This document shows positions 22,526 to 32,599 of a DNA stretch of 64,000 nt, piece by piece (the stretch's first letter is position 1; each line of letters opens with the position of its first letter). The notes beneath the pieces are model-generated. The model was not told the DNA's origin. It saw nothing but the letters and a program-made list of their open reading frames with translations, and made no database searches. Source of the DNA: Burkholderiaceae bacterium. GTDB taxonomy: Bacteria; Pseudomonadota; Gammaproteobacteria; Burkholderiales; Burkholderiaceae_C. Location of the stretch: contig JAIEMS010000015.1 in the NCBI GenBank assembly GCA_019751915.1, forward strand, positions 1 to 64,000, in the 5' to 3' direction. A program made the translations under genes and the position numbers.

Positions 22526-23251
22526 ATGATCCACGCATCCATCAAGACCCTGAGCGCTGCACTGGTCTGCGCCCTGCCACTGCTGGCAAGTGCCCAGCTC
22601 ACTGGCAACGTCAGCCTGACCACCAACTACAAGTTCCGTGGTCAAGATCAGGACACCAGCCGCACCAAAGCCATCAAGCCTGCACTGCAAGGTGGGTTTG
22701 ACTACGCCTTTGGCGAATCGGGATGGTATGTGGGCAACTGGAATTCCAGCGTTGATTGGCTCTCAGGCAACTCGCTGGAGGCTGATTTTTACGGCGGTTA
22801 TAAATTCAAGGCCGGCGATGTAGACATGGATCTCGGCGCATTGACTTACGCCTATCCAGGCAACTCTGTGGGCAACACCACCGAACTGTACGGTGCTGCC
22901 ACCTTTGGCCCCGTGACTGCCAAGTATTCGCACACTGTCTCGAAAGACTACTTCGGCTGGGCCAGCACCAAACCCGGTCAGCGCGGTCGCAACACAGGCT
23001 ACCTGTCGTTTGCATTCTCCCAAGAAGTGGCCCCCAGCGTGACGCTCAAGGCAGCCGTGAACTTCACGCGTTTCGCCAGCGACATCAAGAATTTGGGCGT
23101 GCCTAACTACATGGACTACAGCGTCGGTGGTGCTTACGACTTCGGTGGCGGCTTGTCGTTGGGTGGTGCCGTGGTCGGTGCCAACAAGAAAGCCTATTTT
23201 GGCGATGCCAACAAAGCCCGCGTAGTGGTCACCCTGACCAAAACACTGTAA
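22526..23251 (+). CDS. TorF family putative porin (Gcw_chp)
   Basis: Signal peptide, GNVSLTTNYKFRGQDQDTSRTKAIKPALQGGFDYAF; precedes glnK-amt. Confidence 0.88.
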   Translation: MIHASIKTLSAALVCALPLLASAQLTGNVSLTTNYKFRGQDQDTSRTKAIKPALQGGFDYAFGESGWYVGNWNSSVDWLSGNSLEADFYGGYKFKAGDVDMDLGALTYAYPGNSVGNTTELYGAATFGPVTAKYSHTVSKDYFGWASTKPGQRGRNTGYLSFAFSQEVAPSVTLKAAVNFTRFASDIKNLGVPNYMDYSVGGAYDFGGGLSLGGAVVGANKKAYFGDANKARVVVTLTKTL

Positions 23252-23259
23252 CCCTGTAA

Positions 23260-23643
<384 letters not shown>

Positions 23644-23673
23644 AGCCAACCCCATCCACAGCGAGAAATTGCC

Positions 23674-25131
23674 ATGAAAAAACTATTTGCTTCTCTGTTG
23701 CTGGGCGTAGGCTTGCTCGCCAGCACAGTACCTGCGTTGGCCCAAACGGCCCCCGCCTCTGAGCCAGCCAGCATGACGGCTTCTGCGCCGGCCGATAAAG
23801 CGGCCCCCGCTCCAGCCCCTGAAGCTGCCAAGCCTGTGGCAGCAGCAGCACCTGCGGCGGCTGCGTCTGCTCCCGCTGAGGCAGCACCGGCAGCGCCCGT
23901 GCCCAAACTCGATTCGGGCGACACCGCTTGGATGCTGACCTCGACCCTGTTGGTGATTTTGATGGTCATCCCCGGTTTGGCACTGTTCTACGGCGGCTTG
24001 GCCCGCTCCAAGAACATGCTGTCGGTACTGGTGCAGGTGTTTGTCATCTTCGCCTTGATGACGGTGCTGTGGGCTGTGTATGGCTACAGTCTGGCATTCT
24101 CGGGCGAGGGTCAATTCTTTGGCAATCTGGATCGCTTGTTCCTCAAGGGCATTGCCCCTGACACGCTTTCGACCCTGCTGCCAACCATCCCTGAGTATGT
24201 GTTTGTTGCCTTCCAATCGACCTTTGCGGCCATCACGGTAGCGCTGATCGTGGGTTCGTTTGCAGAACGCATCAAGTTCTCTGCGGTGCTGATTTTCTCG
24301 GTGCTGTGGTTCACTTTCAGCTACATCCCAATGGCCCACATGGTCTGGGGCGGTGGTCTGCTGGGCAAGGATGGCGCACTGGACTTTGCCGGTGGTACTG
24401 TGGTTCACATCAATGCCGGTATCGCTGGCTTGGTGGGTGCCTACATGGTGGGCAAGCGCATCGGCTTTGGCAAAGAAGCCCTGACACCCCACAGCCTGAC
24501 ACTGACGATGCTCGGCGCTTCGCTGCTGTGGGTGGGTTGGTTTGGTTTCAACGCTGGCTCGGCTGGTGCTGCCAACGGCGCTGCTGGCTTGGCGTTCATC
24601 AACACCACGTTGGCAACGGGCGCTGCTACGCTGTCGTGGTTGGCTGGTGAAGCGCTGCACAAAGGCAAGGCCTCGATGCTGGGTGCTGCCTCGGGTGCCG
24701 TGGCCGGTTTGGTGGCCGTAACGCCTGCTGCCGGTTTTGTTGGCCCTATGGGTTCCATCGTGATGGGCCTGATCGCTGGCGTGGTTTGCCTGTGGGGTGT
24801 CGGTGGCCTCAAGCGCATGCTTGGCGCTGACGATGCGTTTGATGTGTTCGGTGTTCACGGCGTGGGCGGCATCATCGGTGCCATCTTGACCGGCGTGTTT
24901 GCGGCACAAAGCTTGGGTGGTACCGGTGGTCTGACCCCCGATACCTTCGCAATGGGCGCACAAGTGCTGATCCAAATCAAAAGCGTGCTGATTACCTTGG
25001 TCTGGTCTTCCGTAGTTGCATTTATCTCGTACAAGATTGCTGACCTGCTGGTGGGTCTGCGTGTGACGGAGGAGGCCGAGCGCGAAGGGCTGGACATTAC
25101 CTCGCACGGCGAGACAGCCTATACCCGGTGA
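23674..25131 (+). CDS. amt: Ammonium transporter with signal peptide and Ala/Pro-rich N-terminal extension
   Basis: DTAWMLTSTLLVILMVIPGLALFYGGLARSKNMLS; ...DDAFDVFGVHGVGGIIGAILTG. Confidence 0.97.
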   Translation: MKKLFASLLLGVGLLASTVPALAQTAPASEPASMTASAPADKAAPAPAPEAAKPVAAAAPAAAASAPAEAAPAAPVPKLDSGDTAWMLTSTLLVILMVIPGLALFYGGLARSKNMLSVLVQVFVIFALMTVLWAVYGYSLAFSGEGQFFGNLDRLFLKGIAPDTLSTLLPTIPEYVFVAFQSTFAAITVALIVGSFAERIKFSAVLIFSVLWFTFSYIPMAHMVWGGGLLGKDGALDFAGGTVVHINAGIAGLVGAYMVGKRIGFGKEALTPHSLTLTMLGASLLWVGWFGFNAGSAGAANGAAGLAFINTTLATGAATLSWLAGEALHKGKASMLGAASGAVAGLVAVTPAAGFVGPMGSIVMGLIAGVVCLWGVGGLKRMLGADDAFDVFGVHGVGGIIGAILTGVFAAQSLGGTGGLTPDTFAMGAQVLIQIKSVLITLVWSSVVAFISYKIADLLVGLRVTEEAEREGLDITSHGETAYTR

Positions 25132-25201
25132 CCACCCTGCTGCTGCGCCGTCTGGTGGGGGGCGCAGCAACAGCCATACCCGTGAGTTCTCCTCTTCAAT
25201 T

Positions 25202-25230
25202 GGGCCCGTCCACAAGACGGGCCCTTTTTT
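25202..25230 (+). terminator. Rho-independent terminator after amt
   Basis: GGGCCCGTC-cacaa-GACGGGCCC-TTTTTT. Confidence 0.92.
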
Positions 25231-25407
25231 GTCTCGTGACAGGCCAACACTGTCTGCTCGATCACATGCATCACCCCACGAAGCTACCGGTCAAATCTGA
25301 CACCACCACCCCTTGCACCACCGCCTTCAGAGGCTGTGCCCAACACACCGCCGCCCAAGGCTGGCATGATTCGGGGGTTTGACCCTCTCGTTTGCTGTTT
25401 TTATTTC

Positions 25408-26340
25408 ATGACCGACTCTGCGCCCACAGCCCCTATTACCTCCACGCCTGTGGCACCGGCTGCGCACAGCGCCACCGTTGCCGTTGAAGCCGTCTCCACC
25501 ACTGCCCTTGAAGCTGCTGCACCCTCCCGCAACACGACCGACGACACAGCCACCACCACCCCTCGCACCACCCGTTCGCGGCGTGGTGGTCGGGGTGGCC
25601 GGGGCCGTAGCGCACCATCGACGGCTACCGAGACGCACACAACCGTACCAGCCAGCAACGTTGCCACCAACACCGCACCCCGGCGCGCACCGCGCACCAT
25701 TCCACCCGCACTGGAGCAACTGGCCCAGTTGTACCCACAGTTGTTTGGTGCTGTCTTCTTGCCACTCAAGCGCGGCATTTTTCAGGATTTGCTGGCAGCC
25801 CACCCAGAAATGTTCGAGCGCGAAGCCCTCAAAGTGGCGCTGGGCATCCATACGCGCTCGACGCGTTACTTGCAAAGCGTAGCAGCCGGGCACCAGCGCC
25901 ACGACCTGCAAGGCCAGCCGGTCGAACCGATGGCCCCCGAGCACATCCACCACGCGCTGCTAGAAACCCACCGCCGTCGCCAAGGCCGCAGCTCTGAAGA
26001 CCTGCTGCCCAAGCTGCGCGCGCGCATCGTGCAAAACATCGAAGTCAGTGGCCTGTCGCGCGAAGAGTATGCCGAGCGCGTGCGCACCCGCGACGAAGCG
26101 GCCAATGCCTTGCTCGACGAGGCCTTTGCCGAACTGTCGGCCAAAACGGCCCGCAACGAGGCTCTGCTGCGTGCGTTTGAGTCCAGTGGCAAAACCGTGG
26201 CCGAATTTGCGGACATGTACGGCATGGACCCACGCACTGTGGCCCGCACCCTGCACAGCGCCCGTAGCGGCGCAGCTGCGGCAACAGGCACAGCGAGCGC
26301 ACAGGCACCCGACGGCTCCAGTCCAGCAGCTGACCTGTGA
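25408..26340 (+). CDS. proQ: ProQ/FinO-domain RNA chaperone with RGG-like N-terminal extension
   Basis: LYPQLFGAVFLPLKRGIFQDLLAAHPE...ALGIHTRSTRYLQSVAAGHQRHDLQGQPV; N-terminal RSRRGGRGGRGRS. Confidence 0.9.
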   Translation: MTDSAPTAPITSTPVAPAAHSATVAVEAVSTTALEAAAPSRNTTDDTATTTPRTTRSRRGGRGGRGRSAPSTATETHTTVPASNVATNTAPRRAPRTIPPALEQLAQLYPQLFGAVFLPLKRGIFQDLLAAHPEMFEREALKVALGIHTRSTRYLQSVAAGHQRHDLQGQPVEPMAPEHIHHALLETHRRRQGRSSEDLLPKLRARIVQNIEVSGLSREEYAERVRTRDEAANALLDEAFAELSAKTARNEALLRAFESSGKTVAEFADMYGMDPRTVARTLHSARSGAAAATGTASAQAPDGSSPAADL

Positions 26341-26343
26341 TGC

Positions 26344-26403
26344 AAATGCTATCTAAAAGATAGCATTTATTGCTGCTACAGCAAGGGCTATCGCCTAGTT
26401 TTC
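26344..26403 (+). repeat. Intergenic two-part repeat copy 3
   Basis: AAATGCTATCTAAAAGATAGCATTTATTGCTGCTACAGCAAGGGCTATCGCCTAGTTTT, between convergent proQ and corA. Confidence 0.65.
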
Positions 26404-26422
26404 CTCCAAAGTTCGGCTGGCG

Positions 26423-27388
26423 TTACAACCAGCCGGCTTTGCGAAATCGCCAATAAAGCACCACCCCGGCGGTAAAAATGACCGACAACGCAAGGGGGTA
26501 GCCAAAGGCCCACTTCAGCTCAGGCATGTGCTCAAAGTTCATGCCCCAAATGCCTGCCAGCGCCGTCGATACAGCAAAAATTGCGGCCCACGCGGCCAAG
26601 CGCTTGGTGGTCTCGGATTCTTCAATCGCCACCATCGACAAATTGACCTGAATGGCAGTACCGATGGTGTCGCGAATAGCGTCGATGGTGCCTTGGATGC
26701 GGGCCAAGTGGTCGTCCACATCCCGAAAATACTCCTGTGCGCCCACGCACACCGCTGGCACCCGGCCCCCGTGCAGTTTTCCCAGCACTTCTAGCAGCGG
26801 ACTGACGGCATGGCGCAGCACCGTGGTGCGCCGCTTGAGGGCATAGAGCCGCTCGACATTGCCGCGCGCAGCACCGGGGGTAAAGATGCGCTCCTCGATT
26901 TCTTCGAGTTCAGTCTCAAAGGCATCAATCAGCGGAAAGTAGCGATCGACCACCACGTCCATCAGCGCATACAGCACAAAGCCCGCGCCGTGGCGCAGCA
27001 ACTCCGGCTCGCGCTCGCAGCGCTGGCGCACGCCCAAAAAATGCTGCGGACTGCGCGAACGCACCGACAGCACAAAATTGGCCCCGGCAAACACTGCCAA
27101 TTCGCCCACCTCAGGCTCTTCGGTGTCGGGCTTGAGCAGGTGCAGCACGACAAAAACCGTCTCACCGTACTCTTCAATTTTGGGGCGCTGGTGGCCTGTT
27201 CGGGCATCTTCTACCGCCAGCGGGTGCAAGCCAAACTCGTGCTGCATTTGCGTGAGTTCATCGTCGGTCGGGTCGCGCAGGGCCACCCAGACAAAGCAAC
27301 CGGGGCGTTGAACCCAGTCGCTGATATCAGCAACGCTGATGTCGGCCAGTTTGCGGCCTTCTTCGTACACAACGCAATTGATCATCAT
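26423..27388 (-). CDS. corA: CorA family magnesium/cobalt transporter
   Basis: C-terminal IWGMNFEHMPELKWAFGYPLAL (GMN motif) and paired TM segments. Confidence 0.95.
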   Translation of the reverse strand: MMINCVVYEEGRKLADISVADISDWVQRPGCFVWVALRDPTDDELTQMQHEFGLHPLAVEDARTGHQRPKIEEYGETVFVVLHLLKPDTEEPEVGELAVFAGANFVLSVRSRSPQHFLGVRQRCEREPELLRHGAGFVLYALMDVVVDRYFPLIDAFETELEEIEERIFTPGAARGNVERLYALKRRTTVLRHAVSPLLEVLGKLHGGRVPAVCVGAQEYFRDVDDHLARIQGTIDAIRDTIGTAIQVNLSMVAIEESETTKRLAAWAAIFAVSTALAGIWGMNFEHMPELKWAFGYPLALSVIFTAGVVLYWRFRKAGWL

Positions 27389-28290
27389 GGCAAAGCCTTT
27401 GTTTCAGCAGACGCGCTGCGCTCGGGCAACAGTGCCAACAAAGCGGCCAGCAAAATCAACGCACCTCCGGCCAGCGTGCGCGGCGTAAGCACGGTAGCGG
27501 CGAGCAGCACCGACGATACGCTGGCAAACACCACCTCGGTCAACATCACCAGCGCCGTGGTGCTGGCCGCTAGGCGCGAGGCACCAAATTGCAATGCGTA
27601 ATTGCCCAGCAAAAAGCCCCCGGCCAATGCCACCGCCACCACCACCCAGCCCAGCGCCAGCGGTGGCAAGGGCGCAATGCTACCCAGTGCCGTACCCAAG
27701 CTGGCCCCCAGTGCCCCCAACAACGCACCGCCGCCAAACATCGCCAGCATGCGCGCGGGGTCTGGCACTTGGTGCAAGCGGCGCAGGGTCACGTTGGTCA
27801 GGGCAAAGGCAAAACCACCACCGATTGCCAATGCATCGGCCCCAGACAGCCCGGTTGCCAACTGCGCCCACCCCGCCCCCGGCGGTAACACCACCAGCAC
27901 TACACCCGCAAAGGCCAGCGCCAGACGCACCCAAGCCATACCGGTGGGCACCTCGCCCAACATTTTCCAAGCCAGCAAAACGGCCCACGCAGGCATCAGG
28001 TAAAAAAGCAGCACGACCCGAACCACATCGCCCACGGTGACGGCCCAGTTAAAACCGACATTGGTCAGTCCCGAGGCCAATGCCAGCAGCCACAACGCGG
28101 GGTACTGCGCGGCTTGGCGCAGCACACCAGGGCGCACCAGCAGCAAACACACCAGCGCCAGCCCGTACATCAGCGCGGTGGCCCACAACGGGTGCAAGCC
28201 CGCAGCGTTCAAGGTGCGAAACGGCCACCACGACAGCCCCCAAACGACGGCGTTAAACAGCAGAGCTAGGACAGCAAGCAAAGAAAGCAT
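27385..28290 (-). CDS. DMT superfamily (EamA) transporter
   Basis: About 10 TM segments, duplicated EamA-type pattern. Confidence 0.9.
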   Translation of the reverse strand: MLSLLAVLALLFNAVVWGLSWWPFRTLNAAGLHPLWATALMYGLALVCLLLVRPGVLRQAAQYPALWLLALASGLTNVGFNWAVTVGDVVRVVLLFYLMPAWAVLLAWKMLGEVPTGMAWVRLALAFAGVVLVVLPPGAGWAQLATGLSGADALAIGGGFAFALTNVTLRRLHQVPDPARMLAMFGGGALLGALGASLGTALGSIAPLPPLALGWVVVAVALAGGFLLGNYALQFGASRLAASTTALVMLTEVVFASVSSVLLAATVLTPRTLAGGALILLAALLALLPERSASAETKALP

Positions 28291-28344
28291 TCAATAGGTA
28301 TCTAGCGCTAGATAGGCATACGTTGTACGCTATCAAAAAGATAG
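28291..28344 (-). repeat. Intergenic two-part repeat copy 4
   Basis: minus strand: GACTATCTTTTTGATAGCGTACAACGTATGCCTATCTAGCGCTAGATACCTATT. Confidence 0.5.
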
Positions 28345-29649
28345 TCAATGATGGGCATCGTGCTGCGCGATACGCAGCAGGTGCTCGACCTCTTGCGGAT
28401 GCTGCTTGCAGTTGTGCTGGTGCCAGTAGCGAATCAACCACATCGAGCCTGCCACCACCACACCAAACACCGAGATCGCCCCAAAAGCCGACAAACCCAG
28501 CTTAGTGGACAAGGCATACAGTGCCCCCAACCCCAAAATGCAGGCTTGCTCGTTGAAGTTTTGCACCGCAATCGAGCGGCCCGCACCCATCAGGTTGTGG
28601 CCCCGGTGCTGCAACAGCGCATTCATTGGCACCACCAAAAAGCCGCCCAACGCCCCTAGCACAATCAAAAACGGCACGGCCAACCAGACATTGCCGATGA
28701 AGTTCATCAAAATCACCAACAAGCCCATGGCAATGCCCAGCGGAATCACGCGGGTAGCCCCGTCCAGACGCATCCGCACCGAAGCGACCAACGCCCCCAC
28801 TGCGGTGCCAATCGCCACCACCCCGACCAGCGCCGATGCCTGCGTGGTGCTGTAGCCCAGCGCCGCCCCAGCCCAAGCCAGCACGATGTAGCGCAAATTG
28901 CCCGACACGCCCCAAAACAAGGTGGTCGTTGCCAGCGAGATTTGGCCCAGCTTGTCGTGCCACAAGCGCCGGTTGCAGTTGCGAAAATCGGGCAGCAACG
29001 CCAGCGCATTGGCAAAAATGCTGCACTGGGGGTCTTGGCGCATCGGGCGCATTTCGACACCAGTGTGCGGAATGCGGGTGTTGAACCAAGCGGCAATCAG
29101 ATAAAACAAAATCAACGCCGAGATCGCCGATTCCGGTGGGGTGTCAATGCAGGTGTCAATCCACGGTAAATCGATCGACAACAACCACGGCGCGACCACC
29201 GGCCCCACCAACTGCCCACCGAGCAAAACGCCCAAAATGATCGAGGCGATGGTCAGGCCCTCAATCCAGCCATTGGCCTTGACCAACTGCGAGGCGGGCA
29301 ACAACTCGGTCAAGATGCCGTATTTGGCCGGCGAATACGCCGCCGCACCCAACCCGACCACGGCATAAGACACCAGCGGATGCGAGCCAAACAGCATCAT
29401 CAAGCAACCTACCACCTTGATGCCATTGCTGATAAACATCACCCGGCCCTTGGGCTGTGCATCGGCAAAAGCCCCGACAAAAGGGGCTAGAACGACATAA
29501 AACAGCGCAAACATGGGCACCAAAGCAGCGCGCTGCCACTCAGGTGCTCCCCCCGTGCGAAGCAGTTCAACCGCCGCGACAAAGAGTGCATTGTCGGCCA
29601 GCGAGCTAAAAAACTGCGCCGACATAATGGTGTAGAAACCACGCTTCAT
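28345..29649 (-). CDS. lplT: Lysophospholipid transporter LplT (MFS)
   Basis: MKRGFYTIMSAQFFSSLADNALFVAAVELL; long MFS protein with LplT-type N-terminus. Confidence 0.92.
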   Translation of the reverse strand: MKRGFYTIMSAQFFSSLADNALFVAAVELLRTGGAPEWQRAALVPMFALFYVVLAPFVGAFADAQPKGRVMFISNGIKVVGCLMMLFGSHPLVSYAVVGLGAAAYSPAKYGILTELLPASQLVKANGWIEGLTIASIILGVLLGGQLVGPVVAPWLLSIDLPWIDTCIDTPPESAISALILFYLIAAWFNTRIPHTGVEMRPMRQDPQCSIFANALALLPDFRNCNRRLWHDKLGQISLATTTLFWGVSGNLRYIVLAWAGAALGYSTTQASALVGVVAIGTAVGALVASVRMRLDGATRVIPLGIAMGLLVILMNFIGNVWLAVPFLIVLGALGGFLVVPMNALLQHRGHNLMGAGRSIAVQNFNEQACILGLGALYALSTKLGLSAFGAISVFGVVVAGSMWLIRYWHQHNCKQHPQEVEHLLRIAQHDAHH

Positions 29650-29829
29650 CTAAAACTAACTCTGGTTTGAAACATCCCCATTGCGGGAGATGGCATTCAC
29701 GTGGGAGAGGGTGGGCAAATGGCTGGCGGGGGGTCAAAGGCTAAGGATGGCCGGTTATATCACGCGCCTGCTCGGGTGCAAGTGCCAAAATCCAGCCCCC
29801 ACCCCCGCATCTTCCCTGAGTACCAAGCC

Positions 29830-30936
29830 ATGCCGCGCCCGATCCACGTTCGTATCCACACCCCTGCCCTGCAACACAATTTGGCACGCGTGCGCCGCGC
29901 CGGGGCCGATGCCAAAGTCTGGGCAGTCGTCAAGGCCAACGCCTACGGCCACGGCATTGAACACGTGTTTGAGGGGCTGCGCGGCGCTGACGGCTTTGCT
30001 TTGCTCGATTTAACCGAGGCCGAGCGCGTGCGCCGGCTCGGTTGGCGCGGCCCGATTTTGCTGTTGGAAGGCGTGTTCGAGGCCCGCGATTTGGAGCTGT
30101 GTTCGCGCTTAGGTTTGTGGCACACCATCCATTGCGATGAACAAATCGACATGCTGGCCGCACACAAAACGCAAATGCCGCACCGGGTCTTTTTAAAAAT
30201 GAACTCCGGCATGAACCGGCTCGGTTTTGCACCCCAGCGTTTTCGCAGCGCTTGGGCGCGGCTGAATGCGCTGCCGCAGGTAGAAGAAATCTCTTTCGTC
30301 ACCCACTTCAGCGATGCCGACGGCCCGCGCGGCATTGCCCACCAAGTGGCGGCTTTTCAGGCTGCCACGCAAGACTTGCCCGGCGAGCGCAGTCTGGGCA
30401 ACAGCGCTGGCGTGTTGCGCCACGGCAAAGACGCACTGGTGCGCGCTGACTGGGTACGCCCGGGCATCGCACTGTACGGCAGTGCGCCCGACTACCCCGA
30501 ACACTCCCTGCGCGACTGGCAATTGCAACCCACCATGACCCTTGCCACGCGGTTGATTGGCATCCAGCAATTGCAAGCGGGCGATACCGTCGGTTATGGC
30601 TCACGCTTTACCGCCGATGGCCCGATGCTGCTGGGCGTTGCGGCCTGTGGTTACGCCGATGGCTACCCCCGCCATGCAGGCACGGGCACACCGGTGCTGG
30701 TGGCGGGGATTGCCACACGCATTGTCGGGCGCGTCAGCATGGACATGGTCACGGTCGATTTGACTGCGCTGCAAGCCGATGGGGTGGAAGTCGGTTTTGG
30801 TACCGAGGTGGTGCTCTGGGGCCGCGCCAGCAATGGCACGGTGCTGGCGATTGATGAGGTGGCAGAGGCCAGCGGCACCGTGGGCTACGAGCTGATGTGC
30901 GCCGTCGCACCGCGCGTGCCGGTGGTGGTCAGTTAG
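29830..30936 (+). CDS. alr: Alanine racemase
   Basis: [36 protein letters not shown]-lysine motif; [10 protein letters not shown]. Confidence 0.95.
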   Translation: MPRPIHVRIHTPALQHNLARVRRAGADAKVWAVVKANAYGHGIEHVFEGLRGADGFALLDLTEAERVRRLGWRGPILLLEGVFEARDLELCSRLGLWHTIHCDEQIDMLAAHKTQMPHRVFLKMNSGMNRLGFAPQRFRSAWARLNALPQVEEISFVTHFSDADGPRGIAHQVAAFQAATQDLPGERSLGNSAGVLRHGKDALVRADWVRPGIALYGSAPDYPEHSLRDWQLQPTMTLATRLIGIQQLQAGDTVGYGSRFTADGPMLLGVAACGYADGYPRHAGTGTPVLVAGIATRIVGRVSMDMVTVDLTALQADGVEVGFGTEVVLWGRASNGTVLAIDEVAEASGTVGYELMCAVAPRVPVVVS

Positions 30937-30973
30937 GGCGCGGCAACGTCCAGCCCCTTGCCAGCGCAAGCGC

Positions 30974-32104
30974 TCACAAAAACCGGCGCTGCACTTTGAG
31001 CCAAGCTTTAAATTGGCTGTCGTTGCCCACAGACTGCAAATCCATTTTCAGGCTATGCACTATGCCTTGGAGGTCAGCGGCCTCAGCCGTCAGTTCGCCG
31101 CGCAGACGCGCTGCACTGATTTTGCAGCCCAAATCCAGTCCAAACTCATCGCACACGGCGTATTCGCGCAGGCTCAATTCCTCGCTCAATTCGGCTGCTT
31201 GCTCTTTCAGCAGAATACTCAGGCTGGCAATTTTTTCTTCGGCCATTTGCGCCACCGAAGCCACATCGGTCAGCTCGGTGCGAAGCTGTATTTGCAACAG
31301 CGTCACCAAATCGCGCTTTTGGTAGGCCGCGTTGGCTTGGCTCATTAAGTCGGTTTTGCGCGCCTGTTCGGTCGGATCGGTTTCACGGTCAGGGTGCAAA
31401 GCGCTGGCCAACTGGCGAAACACTTTGCGCAGCGTGGTGTTGGCATCGTCTTGTTCTTCTTGGGCCTTGCGCTGGCGCGCCGTGGGTTTGCGGGCAGCGC
31501 GGGCTTGGGTGTGCTCGGCTTTTTCCGCTTCGGCAGCTTCGATGGCCTCGCGCATGCGTTGTTGGCCCAAGCGGATGACTTCTTCCACCGATTTCAGGGA
31601 TTCTTCGCCTTGCGTGTGCAGCGGACTGCCCAACATGTCTTCCATCGCAACGCGCATTTGCTGGGCAGCTTGCTGCTCTTTTTCTTCGAGGGTGTCTTGG
31701 CTGTACACGTCGTGCAGCGCGGCCATTTCTGCATCGCCTTGGGCCGCCAGTATTTCTGTGAGGATGCACAAAATTTCGGCTGCTGTGGCCCGCTCGGTTT
31801 TCGTCAGGGGCTTGCCTTGCACCATTTTGGCTTGCAAGCGTTGGTCGAGCGCTTGTGCCACTTGGCGGGCGGCTTGGTTTTTTTGCTCTTGCAGCGGGGT
31901 GATTTTTTGGTGGTACGCGATGCGGTGGGCATCGGCTAGCGTGTTCAGATCGGTTAGTTGGGTTTTGAGCTTATCGACGCGGGCCAACAATTTTTCAAAC
32001 CGCTGCTGCGCTGGGGTCAGTTGGTGGCCGGGAATACGGCTCAAACTCAGGGCGTGCAACGGAGCTGAGACCGATGAAGGCATGGGGGATTTTTTTGCGG
32101 TCAT
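30974..32104 (-). CDS. Coiled-coil protein with C-terminal J-domain-like segment
   Basis: LRKVFRQLASALHPDRETDPTEQARKTDLMSQANAAYQKRDL: HPD plus helix pattern; long coiled coil before it. Confidence 0.7.
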   Translation of the reverse strand: MTAKKSPMPSSVSAPLHALSLSRIPGHQLTPAQQRFEKLLARVDKLKTQLTDLNTLADAHRIAYHQKITPLQEQKNQAARQVAQALDQRLQAKMVQGKPLTKTERATAAEILCILTEILAAQGDAEMAALHDVYSQDTLEEKEQQAAQQMRVAMEDMLGSPLHTQGEESLKSVEEVIRLGQQRMREAIEAAEAEKAEHTQARAARKPTARQRKAQEEQDDANTTLRKVFRQLASALHPDRETDPTEQARKTDLMSQANAAYQKRDLVTLLQIQLRTELTDVASVAQMAEEKIASLSILLKEQAAELSEELSLREYAVCDEFGLDLGCKISAARLRGELTAEAADLQGIVHSLKMDLQSVGNDSQFKAWLKVQRRFL

Positions 32105-32532
32105 GGGTTCAAACGTGGTGCCAAAACTGCCATCGTCAGGCGCGAGGCGCAGGTCAGCTCGCCGGCATCGTTGGTCAGGTCAATTTGCCACACCTGCGTC
32201 GTGCGACCGATGTGAACAGGCCGTGCCGTGCCCGTCACCCAGCCACTGGTGGCAGCACGAATGTGGTTGGCGTTGATGTCCAGACCCACGGCGTGGTATC
32301 CCTCGGGGCTGGCATAGTAGGCCCCCATGGAGCCGAGTGTCTCGGCCAGCACCACGCTGACACCGCCGTGCAACAGGCCAAAAGGCTGCTTGGTGCGCTC
32401 ATCCACTGGCACCCGACCCCGCAAGAAGTCGTCGCCAATTTCGGTAATTTCAATGCCCAAGTGCGCTACAGCAGTGCGGGCATGGGCTTGGCTGAACAAG
32501 GACAGGGAGAGGGGCTTTTTCCAGATCGACAT
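32101..32532 (-). CDS. Hotdog-fold thioesterase (PaaI/EntH-like)
   Basis: KQPFGLLHGGVSVVLAETLGSMGAY...GLDINANHIRAA. Confidence 0.9.
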   Translation of the reverse strand: MSIWKKPLSLSLFSQAHARTAVAHLGIEITEIGDDFLRGRVPVDERTKQPFGLLHGGVSVVLAETLGSMGAYYASPEGYHAVGLDINANHIRAATSGWVTGTARPVHIGRTTQVWQIDLTNDAGELTCASRLTMAVLAPRLNP

Positions 32533-32599
32533 GGCGTTGGGTGGCGTGTGGCAGGCACAAAACGGCATTATCGGCCGGGTTACAGCCCGCTCGGCCACC

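Noticed and set aside
23683-25215. 510-aa minus-strand ORF over amt
   Set aside because: Antisense shadow of Amt; His/Gln/Arg-rich translation without domain signal.
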